In this document: one piece after another, positions 52,817 to 61,475 of the stretch
Position numbering within the stretch: the first letter of the stretch is position 1
Layout: every line of letters starts with the position of its first letter
From: RGIG1934 sp045122895
GTDB lineage: Bacteria > Bacillota > Clostridia > Lachnospirales > Lachnospiraceae
Length of the DNA: 64,000 bases
Assembly (NCBI GenBank): GCA_045122895.1
Contig: JBGVIE010000045.1
Coordinates: 1 to 64,000, forward strand
Direction of reading: 5' to 3'
The notes under the pieces: generated by a model
Database searches by the model: none
The model's input: the letters and a program-made list of their open reading frames with translations, nothing else
What the model was told of the DNA's origin: nothing
Translations under genes and position numbers: made by a program

Positions 52817-54607
52817 TTAGTATCTAATTGCATAATAAAGCACATAAAACCAATTGAATATCCCATGAAGAATAGCCCATCCAATTGACTTGAATGAAGT
52901 GTAGGAAAGAATTATAGCGAGCGAAGTACCAAAGGATAGTAACATTCTAAAGGTTTCGGTTAGTCGTTGTTTTGCTATTGCATTATAGTGTTTTTTTCTT
53001 AGAGTAAAAGGATCATTAGCAAAAGTTATTTTTAAAACGTTAACTCTTAAGCTTTCGCTGTACATATGCATTAAACAACAGGCTCTGTGTTGTCCGTCTA
53101 ATAAAATATTTCCGCTGCCAATTACAATCATATCTTTTGGATTGTATCCGTTTTCCTCAATACTTTTAATTAAAGTATCAAATCTGTTTTTTGTCATATC
53201 AGGAAGATTGTTAAGATGATGATATTCACAGTATTCTTCATAAGCCTGAGTGTCACCGTTTAGATATTTATATGGAGCACATTCTGTGAGGGAATAAAAA
53301 ATGCCATCTGTCCATTTTCTTCTGATTTTATTGAGTGGAATTTCTACGATGTCCCAGTTTTTTATTCTCTTATTCTCAAGTCCTCTGTAGAAAAACTCGT
53401 CATCCAGAATAAATCTGTCATCATAGAGCAGTCTGATTGCAGAAGTTTTCTGATATTCCTCTTTCCTTGTGTTACTTATATAGTGTCTTAATTCACAGCA
53501 GTTGTTTCCGTATATTTTGTAGCCCTGACTTACTATGTCTATGCAAAGAATTCTTTCTACCGCGTGGGCAAGAGAAAAAAAACCTCTTTTTGATTCTGAA
53601 AAATCAGAAGGCTTTATGTTTAACTTTTTGATGTGATTTTGCAAATCTGCCCTTACGGCAAAACAAGTGCCTGCAATATATTTGTAATCGGCATCCGGAA
53701 TATTAAGATTAAGTTCTTTCATCCATCGAGATAAAAGCCGTTGTTTGTGGGGAGGGTCGTGTACAATAAGATTTTTGGCACCGACAATACCACAGTCATT
53801 ATCTTCTGTTAGAAGCCTGATTGTCTTGTGGACATTAAACGGACCAAGAATTCCTTCAAATAAATATAAGAACCAGTCTCTTTTATAGAAAAACTGCTCA
53901 TAAATGTATATTGTTTCTCTTGCAGTCCCTTTGGAATGAAGTTTGAAAATAATATCATAATGTGTTAAGTCATAAGAATCGAGAGCAGCGACATATGGTG
54001 CAATATCAAAGCCCAGATTATCAAAAGGAATTAATTTAACATCAGGTTTAAAAGCTGTTATCTCATTAATTACTTTATCATATGCAAACTTTTTTGGGTA
54101 AGTTATACAAAGGTCATAATTGTATGGAGCAAGATTCTTAAGATATTCTTTTATCTCCATAAAACTGTTTTCGTAGAACAGATGAAGGCATACGAGAATC
54201 CTTTTGTTTTTGTTTTTTCTTATCGTCCTAAAAAAAACAATGCGACCAATGTGGCGTAAAATAAAGCGTCTTATAAAGTGTGTCTTGTATATATTTTCAT
54301 TATTGCTGCAATTTTTTGTGTAGGCTCGTCCTTCTTTTTTTCCAAATAGCTCGTAGTGAAGAAGGGGGCAGATTTGTATGTTTTTAACATCTGAATATAA
54401 ATCAAGATATTCCTGACTGTTAAAATAAGGTGAAGGATTATATGATTTTTTCCAGCCCTGTGTCAAATAGTGAAGCTCAGGTGAGATTTTGCTGTAATCA
54501 ATTTCAGAATAGCTGTTCATATACCATTGTCTGTCGAAGAACTTTGATCTTTTTATCATTTGAATATTTCGCGCCTGTTTAAGATGATTTTTTATATTGT
54601 TTCCCAT
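52817..54607 (-). CDS. RgpF-like glycan protein fused to a ParB/sulfiredoxin-like domain
   Basis: 596 residues. An N-terminal module (about 20-100) with FFDRQWYMNSYSEI, HYLTQGWKKSYNP and EYLDLYSDV repeats resembles the one in the protein at 33456. A rhamnan-synthesis (RgpF, PF05045-like) region follows (about 135-400): ILVCLHLFYENS, DNLGFDIAPYVAALDSY and FKLHSKG. The part from about 430 has the ParB-like IVEIPLNKIRRKW and GNILLDGQHRACCLM (D504-G-Q-H-R), then a hydrophobic tail near 553-590. RgpF-type proteins take part in rhamnose polymer assembly. The added ParB-like domain is unusual. ATG 54607 is preceded by GGAGGT on the minus strand. Confidence 0.72.
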   Translation of the reverse strand: MGNNIKNHLKQARNIQMIKRSKFFDRQWYMNSYSEIDYSKISPELHYLTQGWKKSYNPSPYFNSQEYLDLYSDVKNIQICPLLHYELFGKKEGRAYTKNCSNNENIYKTHFIRRFILRHIGRIVFFRTIRKNKNKRILVCLHLFYENSFMEIKEYLKNLAPYNYDLCITYPKKFAYDKVINEITAFKPDVKLIPFDNLGFDIAPYVAALDSYDLTHYDIIFKLHSKGTARETIYIYEQFFYKRDWFLYLFEGILGPFNVHKTIRLLTEDNDCGIVGAKNLIVHDPPHKQRLLSRWMKELNLNIPDADYKYIAGTCFAVRADLQNHIKKLNIKPSDFSESKRGFFSLAHAVERILCIDIVSQGYKIYGNNCCELRHYISNTRKEEYQKTSAIRLLYDDRFILDDEFFYRGLENKRIKNWDIVEIPLNKIRRKWTDGIFYSLTECAPYKYLNGDTQAYEEYCEYHHLNNLPDMTKNRFDTLIKSIEENGYNPKDMIVIGSGNILLDGQHRACCLMHMYSESLRVNVLKITFANDPFTLRKKHYNAIAKQRLTETFRMLLSFGTSLAIILSYTSFKSIGWAILHGIFNWFYVLYYAIRY

Positions 54608-54621
54608 AAAGAAGATACCTC

Positions 54622-54658
54622 CGTATATATTGTATTACCATTTGACACAATATATACG
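54622..54658. promoter_or_regulatory. Perfect 12-bp palindrome, probable operator
   Basis: CGTATATATTGT (54622-54633) and ACAATATATACG (54647-54658) are exact inverted repeats with a 13-base spacer. They lie in the 153-base divergent region between the RgpF-ParB gene and the exporter operon. The spacer is too long for a simple hairpin terminator, and the layout suits a dimeric regulator acting on both genes. Confidence 0.6.
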
Positions 54659-54667
54659 CACGAAAAC

Positions 54668-54696
54668 TTTACAACATATTTATCTTGTGATATTAT
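54668..54696 (+). promoter_or_regulatory. Promoter of the polysaccharide export/rhamnose operon
   Basis: TTTACA (54668-54673), a 17-base spacer and TATTAT (54691-54696) with an extended -10 (TGA). The palindrome ends 10 bases upstream of the -35. Confidence 0.72.
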
Positions 54697-54760
54697 GACA
54701 AAAGTATTACGAAACAAATAAATTAAAGCATAAAATTAAGAAATTGGAGATTGATAAGAG

Positions 54761-55540
54761 ATGAAACAGGCAATAGCGAATTTTCTCAAATACAGATTTT
54801 TGCTTAAGGAACTTGTAAAAAAGGGAGTAAAGCTTAAATACAGACGTTCATATCTGGGAATTATATGGACTTTGTTAGAACCCTTGCTCACTATGATTGT
54901 GCTTGCAGTGGTGTTTGGCACTTTGTTTGGAAATACAGATAAGACATTCCCGGTATATATTCTTACCGGCAGATTGTTATTTTCATTTTTCCAACAGGGA
55001 ACAAATGGAGCACTTAAGTCAATACAGAGTAATGCTGCACAGATTAAGAAGGTATATGTACCAAAGTACTTGTACCCACTGGCAAATATATTATTTAATT
55101 TTGTGATTTTCCTTTTATCACTTATTGTGCTTGTTGTTGTATCAGCAGTACTTGGTGTTAAACCTACAATATATATTTTAGAAGCAATTATTCCGCTCAT
55201 TAATATATTATTGCTGACATTTGGTGTGGGCATGATTCTGGCAACTGTTGGAGTTTATTTTAGAGATATTGAATACTTATGGAGTGTGGCAATTATGCTT
55301 ATTATGTATTCGAGTGCAATCTTTTATCCGGCAGAGAGAATTCTGAATAGCAAGTTTTCATGGATACTTAAGTTGAATCCTATATATGGTGTAATAGCTA
55401 ATTTCAGAAATAATGTTTTATATGGTCAGGGATTAGATGTTAAACTGACATTATATTCATTTGGTTTTTCAATTGTTGCAATAATAGTTGGTTTGGTATT
55501 TTTCAAGAAAAAACAGGACAACTTTATTCTTCATATTTAA
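54761..55540 (+). CDS. Polysaccharide ABC exporter, permease (Wzm/TagG-like)
   Basis: A 259-residue permease of the ABC-2 polysaccharide/teichoic-acid export type with about six membrane helices. The N-terminus KLKYRRSYLGIIWTLLEPLLTM and the segment FRDIEYLWSVAIMLIMYSSAIFYPAERI are typical. It exports a lipid-linked polymer across the membrane together with the ATPase that follows after 12 bases. Confidence 0.92.
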   Translation: MKQAIANFLKYRFLLKELVKKGVKLKYRRSYLGIIWTLLEPLLTMIVLAVVFGTLFGNTDKTFPVYILTGRLLFSFFQQGTNGALKSIQSNAAQIKKVYVPKYLYPLANILFNFVIFLLSLIVLVVVSAVLGVKPTIYILEAIIPLINILLLTFGVGMILATVGVYFRDIEYLWSVAIMLIMYSSAIFYPAERILNSKFSWILKLNPIYGVIANFRNNVLYGQGLDVKLTLYSFGFSIVAIIVGLVFFKKKQDNFILHI

Positions 55541-55552
55541 GGGAGGACAGGT

Positions 55553-56290
55553 ATGGCAAAAGAGGTTTTGCGTGTAGATAACGTTAGCATGAGATTTAAT
55601 CTCAGTAAAGAGAAAATAGATTCTATTAAAGAATATGTTATAAAATTCATTAAAGGTCAGGTTAAATACAATGAATTCTGGGCGCTCAAGAATGTGAGCT
55701 TTACTCTTAATGAAGGGGACAGAATAGGGATTCTCGGACTCAATGGTGCAGGAAAAAGTACTTTGTTAAAGGTTATTGCAGGAGTGTATAAGCCATCAAC
55801 CGGTTCTGTTGAGAGAAATGGTGTTTTAGCCCCTCTTCTTGAACTTGGAGCAGGTTTTGATCCACAATACACAGGTGCTGAGAATATATATTTATATGGA
55901 GCAGTGCTTGGTTATTCTAAGAAATTTATTGATGAGAAGTTTGACGAGATAGTAGAATTCTCGGAACTTGGCGAATTCATAGATGTACCAATTAAGAATT
56001 ACTCATCCGGTATGAGAGCAAGACTTGGTTTTTCAATTGTAAGTCTTGTGTCGCCTGACATACTTATTCTTGATGAGGTTTTGGCTGTTGGAGATGCAAA
56101 ATTTAGAAAGAAGAGTGAAGCAAAGGTAATGAGTATGTTTGATAAGGGAACAACAGTGCTCTTTGTATCGCATTCTCTTGAACAGGTTAAGAGACTATGC
56201 AATAAGGCGATGATTCTGGAACACGGGGAACTAAAGGCGATTGGAGATATTGGTGAAATCTCCAAAATATATGAAAAGATGATTCAGTAA
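55553..56290 (+). CDS. Polysaccharide ABC exporter, ATPase (Wzt/TagH-like)
   Basis: A 245-residue ATPase. GLNGAGKSTLLKVIAG (Walker A), SSGMRARLGFSIVS (signature) and ILDEVLAVGD (Walker B) are visible. It lacks the C-terminal carbohydrate-binding domain of longer Wzt proteins, so export is probably not end-modification dependent. GGGAGGA precedes ATG 55553. Confidence 0.95.
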   Translation: MAKEVLRVDNVSMRFNLSKEKIDSIKEYVIKFIKGQVKYNEFWALKNVSFTLNEGDRIGILGLNGAGKSTLLKVIAGVYKPSTGSVERNGVLAPLLELGAGFDPQYTGAENIYLYGAVLGYSKKFIDEKFDEIVEFSELGEFIDVPIKNYSSGMRARLGFSIVSLVSPDILILDEVLAVGDAKFRKKSEAKVMSMFDKGTTVLFVSHSLEQVKRLCNKAMILEHGELKAIGDIGEISKIYEKMIQ

Positions 56291-56291
56291 T

Positions 56292-57860
56292 ATGAGTGAT
56301 AAAATATTAGGTATATATATTGTTGCAAGTGCGAATGATAAAGAAGAAAGATATGCAAAGTATTTATATTCAGCACTTGAATCAGTATGCGAGAAGACGA
56401 TAACAATTGAAGACGATTTGGATTATAAAAAAGCGTATGAAAGTGTATCAGATAAGGTTAGATATGAGTATGTTGTAATTACTGACACTAATGCTTTTGG
56501 TCCGATGGTTAAAATGACGGAATTAATAGAAAGAGGGAAGCAGGACACTGGTGGATGTTACAGCATCCCTCATTTTATGATGATAAGAAAAGATGCTGTT
56601 TTTGAGCAGAAGGATTTCACATATGCAGATTACAGCCTGATGGATTCCCATCTTGATTATGGTCATGCGTTTATTCCCAAAACTGTTTTTGGAGAGGAGA
56701 AGCGCAAAGTATTAAAATACAGTAATGGTTCGGACCTTAGAAAATACATGACATACATTGAAGACAATAAGATGTATGATACAGGTATTATTTACGATTA
56801 TCTTGCCAGAAAAATGAACTTAAGCGATGTTAGGGACAGTCTTAATCTCACCTTTGTTCTTCCGGAGAGAATAAAGCATACTCCGTTATACTCGGGAAAA
56901 AAAGTAGCAGCACTCTGTCATATGTACTATGAAGAGCTTATACCGTATAATCTCAGATACTTAAGAAATCTTCCGGATGGTTCAGACGTATATATAACAA
57001 CAGATGAAGAGTCAAAGAAAGAGAAGATACTAGAGGCATTCTCACCGGTGTTTGGTGAACATGTAAAGGTTATTGTGGCGGCTAAACGTGGAAGAGAGTT
57101 GGCTGCATTTATGGTGGAATGCAGGGATATTCCTCTTAAGTATGACTATTTTTGTTTTATACATGACAAGAAGTCTGCACAGCTAAATACAGCGACTATG
57201 GGAGCGTCGTTTAGAGATCTTTTGTGGGACAATATGCTTTGCACAAGGGATTATGTAGGACAGGTTCTAAACACTTTTGAAGAAAAACCGTGGCTTGGGA
57301 TGCTGATTCCGCCTAACGTTATACATGGAACCTACTTTGGAACAAGTGCTGATTACTGGACAATTTGTTACGATAAGGTTCTTGATATTGCACAGAGAAT
57401 AGGTATTGAAGCAAATATTGACAGGGCAAAACCACCAATCGCGACAGGATCGGTTTTCTGGTGCAGACCAGATGCAATCAGGCCGCTTTTAGATTATGAC
57501 TGGAGCCATGAAGATTTTCCGGAGGAGCCGCTTCCGGTGGACGGAAGCTTTAGTCACGCCCTGGAGCGGGTATTTCCTTTTGTGGCACAGTCTCAGGGAT
57601 ATTTATCAGGTATTATAATGAGCAATGAATATGCACAGAATGAGGTTACCAATCTGAGATATATGCTTACAGGTACAATCAAATCAATGGCGGGACTTCC
57701 AATAGTGAGAATGACGGACTTTGATGAGTTTGCAGCTACTACAAAGAAAGTATCGGATTTGATTTACGAGGGGGAATATGATCCCGGACTTAAGAGAAGC
57801 GTTAAGAATTTTATTAATAAACATATGCCTTTTCATGTGGGCATGAAAAAAGAGATGTAG
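56292..57860 (+). CDS. Rhamnan synthesis F (RgpF) family protein
   Basis: 522 residues, cytoplasmic. The RgpF-like part (about 205-440) reads VAALCHMYYEELIPYNLRYLRNLP, YDYFCFIHDKKSAQ, GMLIPPNVIHGTYFGTS and ATGSVFWCRPDA. The N-terminal 190 residues are a second, less clear domain. It follows the exporter ATPase after one base and precedes rfbD, so it most likely transfers rhamnose or another sugar during polymer assembly. It is longer than and distinct from the RgpF-ParB protein at 52817. Confidence 0.82.
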   Translation: MSDKILGIYIVASANDKEERYAKYLYSALESVCEKTITIEDDLDYKKAYESVSDKVRYEYVVITDTNAFGPMVKMTELIERGKQDTGGCYSIPHFMMIRKDAVFEQKDFTYADYSLMDSHLDYGHAFIPKTVFGEEKRKVLKYSNGSDLRKYMTYIEDNKMYDTGIIYDYLARKMNLSDVRDSLNLTFVLPERIKHTPLYSGKKVAALCHMYYEELIPYNLRYLRNLPDGSDVYITTDEESKKEKILEAFSPVFGEHVKVIVAAKRGRELAAFMVECRDIPLKYDYFCFIHDKKSAQLNTATMGASFRDLLWDNMLCTRDYVGQVLNTFEEKPWLGMLIPPNVIHGTYFGTSADYWTICYDKVLDIAQRIGIEANIDRAKPPIATGSVFWCRPDAIRPLLDYDWSHEDFPEEPLPVDGSFSHALERVFPFVAQSQGYLSGIIMSNEYAQNEVTNLRYMLTGTIKSMAGLPIVRMTDFDEFAATTKKVSDLIYEGEYDPGLKRSVKNFINKHMPFHVGMKKEM

Positions 57861-57876
57861 GAATGGAGGCTTTTTT

Positions 57877-58740
57877 ATGAAGAAGTTACTGGTAACAGGA
57901 TGTAACGGACAATTAGGACGTGAGATTAATAAGAAATATGCAGGAAGAGATGACATCGAATTAATCAACACAGATGTGGATGAGCTTGATATTACAAATA
58001 TCGACGAGGTTACAAAGTTGATGGAGGAGGTTAAGCCATACGCAATAATTAACTGTGCTGCACACACTGCAGTGGATAAATGTGAAGTGGATGGCGATAA
58101 TGCATACAAAATCAATGCAATCGGCCCTAGAAATTTAAGTATTGCAGCTACTAAGGTTGGGGCAAAGATGGTTCACATCTCAACAGACTATGTGTTTGCA
58201 GGAGATGGAACAGAGCCTTATACAGAGTTTGACCAGGTAAATCCAAAGAGTATGTATGGAAGAACAAAGCTTGCCGGTGAAGAATTTGTAAAGCAGTTTG
58301 CAGACAAATATTTCATTATAAGAACAGCATGGTTATACGGAGATGGAAAGAATTTTGTAAAGACTATGCTTGGGCTTTCGGAAAAATATGACGAAATCAA
58401 TGTTGTGTGCGACCAGGTGGGCTCGCCAACAAGTACAGCGGTGCTTGCAGATATTATTGATGAACTTGTTTGGACAGACAATTACGGATTGTTCCATGGA
58501 ACATGTGAAGGAGTATGCAGTTGGGCAGATTTTACTGATGAGATTTTCAGACTTGCCGGCAAGACAACAAAGGTAAATCATGTAACTACAGAAGAATATA
58601 TGAAGCTTAATCCAAATGCAGCGCCAAGACCGGCATATTCAGTGCTTGATAACTATATGTTAAAGCTTACCACAAATCATGTGGCTAAAGACTGGAAAGA
58701 TGCAATTGCAGTGTATATGGAGGAGCTGTCCGGGCAGTAG
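57877..58740 (+). CDS. rfbD: dTDP-4-dehydrorhamnose reductase
   Basis: A 287-residue short-chain reductase making dTDP-L-rhamnose from dTDP-4-keto-L-rhamnose. It has the NADPH-binding GCNGQLG, catalytic HISTDYVFAGDG and YGRTKLAGE (Y-x-x-x-K). It is the last enzyme of the pathway though first in this gene order. AATGGAGG precedes the start at 57877. Confidence 0.95.
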   Translation: MKKLLVTGCNGQLGREINKKYAGRDDIELINTDVDELDITNIDEVTKLMEEVKPYAIINCAAHTAVDKCEVDGDNAYKINAIGPRNLSIAATKVGAKMVHISTDYVFAGDGTEPYTEFDQVNPKSMYGRTKLAGEEFVKQFADKYFIIRTAWLYGDGKNFVKTMLGLSEKYDEINVVCDQVGSPTSTAVLADIIDELVWTDNYGLFHGTCEGVCSWADFTDEIFRLAGKTTKVNHVTTEEYMKLNPNAAPRPAYSVLDNYMLKLTTNHVAKDWKDAIAVYMEELSGQ

Positions 58741-58757
58741 AAAATGTGCTAAAAGCA

Positions 58758-58787
58758 TTGACATAATACGGTGCTATGCATTATAGT
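58758..58787 (+). promoter_or_regulatory. Internal promoter before rfbB
   Basis: TTGACA (58758-58763), an 18-base spacer and TATAGT (58782-58787), 35 bases before ATG 58822. It would allow rfbBAC to be transcribed separately from the exporter genes. Confidence 0.68.
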
Positions 58788-58821
58788 GGAAATATATGAC
58801 TATTATTTTTTGGAGGTAAAG

Positions 58822-59901
58822 ATGAGAACTTATTTAGTAACAGGTGGAGCCGGATTTATCGGATCTAATTACATTCATTATATGTTTAAGAAGTATGATA
58901 ATGAGATTAGAATTATCAATGTAGACAGTCTCACATACGCAGGTAACCTTGAGAATCTCAAGGAGGTTGAAGATAGAAGTAATTACACATTTATCAAAGC
59001 AGATATTTGTGATAAAGATGCAATTGCCAGAATTTTTGCAGAGAATGATATCGACAGAGTAGTTCATTTTGCTGCGGAGAGTCATGTAGACAGAAGTATC
59101 CGTAATCCGGAAGTATTCGTACAGACTAACGTACTTGGTACAGCAGTTATGCTTAACTGTGCTAAGAATGCATGGGAGTTAGAAGACGGTTCATTCAAGG
59201 AAGGAAAGAAGTTCCTTCACGTATCAACAGATGAAGTGTATGGTTCACTTCCAGATGATGATACAGCATTTTTCTATGAGACATCACCAATTGATCCTCA
59301 TAGTCCATACTCAGCAAGTAAGGCTTCTTCAGATATGTTAGTTAAGGCTTATATCGATACTTATAAGTTCCCTGCAAACATTACAAACTGCAGTAACAAC
59401 TATGGCCCATACCAGTTCCCGGAGAAGCTTATTCCGCTTATCATCAATAACGCTCTTCAGGGAAAGAAGCTTCCTGTATATGGTGACGGCAAGAATGTCA
59501 GAGACTGGTTATATGTAGAAGACCACGCTAAGGCTATCGATATGGTTCAGGAAAAAGGTAAGCTTGGCGAGAGATATAACATTGGCGGACACAACGAGAA
59601 ACAGAACATCGAAATTATTAATATAATTCTTGAAACACTTCAGGAAATGCTTCCTGAAGGAGATCCAAGAAAAGAATTAGTAAGCACAAATCTCATCACT
59701 TACGTGGAAGACAGAAAGGGACATGACAGAAGATACGCTATCGCTCCTGACAAGATCAAAGAGGAAATCGGCTGGTATCCTGAGACTATGTTCAAGGATG
59801 GAATCAAGCTTACAATCAAATGGTTCTTCGAGAACGAAGACTGGATGAAGAATGTAACAAGCGGAGATTATCAGAAATACTACGCAGAGATGTACAAGTA
59901 A
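58822..59901 (+). CDS. rfbB: dTDP-glucose 4,6-dehydratase
   Basis: A 359-residue extended short-chain dehydrogenase. It has GGAGFIGSN (NAD site), the AAESHVDRSI segment, STDEVYGSL and the SPYSASKASSD Y-x-x-x-K site. It converts dTDP-glucose to dTDP-4-keto-6-deoxyglucose. An upstream in-frame start at 58771 is rejected because GGAGG lies six bases before ATG 58822. Confidence 0.96.
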   Translation: MRTYLVTGGAGFIGSNYIHYMFKKYDNEIRIINVDSLTYAGNLENLKEVEDRSNYTFIKADICDKDAIARIFAENDIDRVVHFAAESHVDRSIRNPEVFVQTNVLGTAVMLNCAKNAWELEDGSFKEGKKFLHVSTDEVYGSLPDDDTAFFYETSPIDPHSPYSASKASSDMLVKAYIDTYKFPANITNCSNNYGPYQFPEKLIPLIINNALQGKKLPVYGDGKNVRDWLYVEDHAKAIDMVQEKGKLGERYNIGGHNEKQNIEIINIILETLQEMLPEGDPRKELVSTNLITYVEDRKGHDRRYAIAPDKIKEEIGWYPETMFKDGIKLTIKWFFENEDWMKNVTSGDYQKYYAEMYK

Positions 59902-59918
59902 TAGATATTATTTCAGAG

Positions 59919-59946
59919 TGGGGACATGCCATAAGACATGTTCCCA
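59919..59946 (+). other. Hairpin between rfbB and rfbA without T-tail
   Basis: TGGGGACATG (59919-59928) pairs with CATGTTCCCA (59937-59946) over 10 bp with one G-U and an 8-base loop. No T-run follows, so it is not a simple terminator. It could be an mRNA stability or processing element between the two genes. Confidence 0.6.
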
Positions 59947-60007
59947 TTAAGTGTGTAAATAAGGAATGGTAAAAGGCGATGTAGTGCCTTGGAATTGTGA
60001 GGTCGAA

Positions 60008-60877
60008 ATGAAAGGAATTATTTTAGCAGGTGGATCAGGAACACGTTTATACCCATTAACAAAAGCAGTGTCAAAGCAGATTATGCCGGTGTATGATAAG
60101 CCGATGATTTATTATCCGTTATCAACACTTATGCTTGCAGGAATCAGTGAGATTCTTATTATCTCAACACCAAGAGATTTACCTGTATTTAAGGAACTGC
60201 TGGGTGATGGTTCACAGCTTGGAATGAGATTTGAATATGCCGTTCAGGAGAGCCCAAGAGGACTTGCTGACGCATTTATTATCGGTGAGAAATTTATCGG
60301 AAAAGACAATGTTGCACTTGTACTTGGCGACAATATTTTTTACGGACAGAGTTTCTCAAAGGTGCTTAAGAGAGCAGCAGAGAGAGAAAGCGGAGCTACA
60401 ATTTTTGGATACTATGTAAAGGACCCAAGAGAATATGGTGTGGTAGAGTTTGACGAAAGTGGTAAGGCTTTATCAATTGAAGAAAAGCCGGAAAATCCAA
60501 AGTCAAACTATGCGGTACCAGGCCTTTACTTCTACGACAATGATGTTGTTGAAATTGCAAAGAATGTTAAGCCTTCAGCAAGAGGTGAAATTGAAATAAC
60601 ATCTGTTAACAATGAATATTTGAAGAGAGGCGATCTTATGGTTGAGACTCTTGGAAGAGGATTTGCATGGCTTGATACAGGTAACCATGATATGCTTCTT
60701 GAGGCGGCAGATTTCGTAGCTGCATTCCAGAAACGTCAGGGACTTTACATTTCGTGCATAGAAGAGATTGCATACAAGAGAGGGTTCATTGACAGAGAAC
60801 AGTTATTAAAGCTTGCCGAGCCGCTATTAAAGACTGCATACGGTCAGTATCTTGTGGATGTGGCTAACGGATTATAA
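60008..60877 (+). CDS. rfbA: Glucose-1-phosphate thymidylyltransferase
   Basis: A 289-residue nucleotidyltransferase joining dTTP and glucose-1-phosphate. It has GIILAGGSGTRLYPLT, KPMIYYPLS, LVLGDNIFYG and FAWLDTGNHD. An upstream in-frame ATG (59966) is rejected because GAGG lies five bases before ATG 60008 and the shorter form starts like the family. It supplies the first step of dTDP-rhamnose synthesis. Confidence 0.96.
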   Translation: MKGIILAGGSGTRLYPLTKAVSKQIMPVYDKPMIYYPLSTLMLAGISEILIISTPRDLPVFKELLGDGSQLGMRFEYAVQESPRGLADAFIIGEKFIGKDNVALVLGDNIFYGQSFSKVLKRAAERESGATIFGYYVKDPREYGVVEFDESGKALSIEEKPENPKSNYAVPGLYFYDNDVVEIAKNVKPSARGEIEITSVNNEYLKRGDLMVETLGRGFAWLDTGNHDMLLEAADFVAAFQKRQGLYISCIEEIAYKRGFIDREQLLKLAEPLLKTAYGQYLVDVANGL

Positions 60878-60897
60878 GATTAGAGAGGTATATTGAA

Positions 60898-61461
60898 ATG
60901 GGAAAGATTACAGTTGAAACATGTGAAATAGAAGGATTAAAAGTAATTACACCTACAGTATTCGGAGATGAAAGAGGATACTTTATGGAGACATATAATT
61001 ACAATGATTATAAGGCTGCCGGGATTGATCAGGAATTCGTACAGGACAATCAGTCAAGCTCAAAGAAGGGTGTTCTTAGAGGACTTCACTTCCAGAAGGA
61101 ATTTCCACAGGATAAGCTTGTAAGAGTTGTAAGTGGAGAAGTATTTGATGTGGCAGTGGACCTTAGAGAAGGTTCGGCTACATTTGGTAAGTGGTACGGA
61201 GTAATACTTTCAGCAGAGAATAAGAAGCAGTTCTTTATTCCAAAGAACTTTGCTCATGGATTTGTGGTATTATCAGATTCAGCAGAATTTGCTTATAAGT
61301 GTACAGATTTCTATCATCCAAACGATGAAGGCGGGCTTTTATGGAGTGATCCGGAGATTGGAATTGATTGGCCGATTCCGGAGGATATGGAACTTACAAT
61401 TTCTGAGAAGGATCAGAAGTGGAGTGGAATAGCTGATTTTGTAGCTAACAAGAATAAATAA
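60898..61461 (+). CDS. rfbC: dTDP-4-dehydrorhamnose 3,5-epimerase
   Basis: A 187-residue cupin-fold epimerase converting dTDP-4-keto-6-deoxyglucose to dTDP-4-keto-L-rhamnose. GDERGYFMETYN, the catalytic histidine in VLRGLHFQ and PKNFAHGFVVLSD are present. AGAGAGG precedes the start at 60898. rfbD, rfbB, rfbA and rfbC together make the dTDP-L-rhamnose donor. Confidence 0.96.
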   Translation: MGKITVETCEIEGLKVITPTVFGDERGYFMETYNYNDYKAAGIDQEFVQDNQSSSKKGVLRGLHFQKEFPQDKLVRVVSGEVFDVAVDLREGSATFGKWYGVILSAENKKQFFIPKNFAHGFVVLSDSAEFAYKCTDFYHPNDEGGLLWSDPEIGIDWPIPEDMELTISEKDQKWSGIADFVANKNK

Positions 61462-61475
61462 CAGGGATGATGAAA

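Noticed and set aside
54622..54658. Reading the palindrome as a transcription terminator
   Set aside because: The 13-base spacer, AT-rich arms and absence of a T-run on either side do not fit; it is upstream of both genes.
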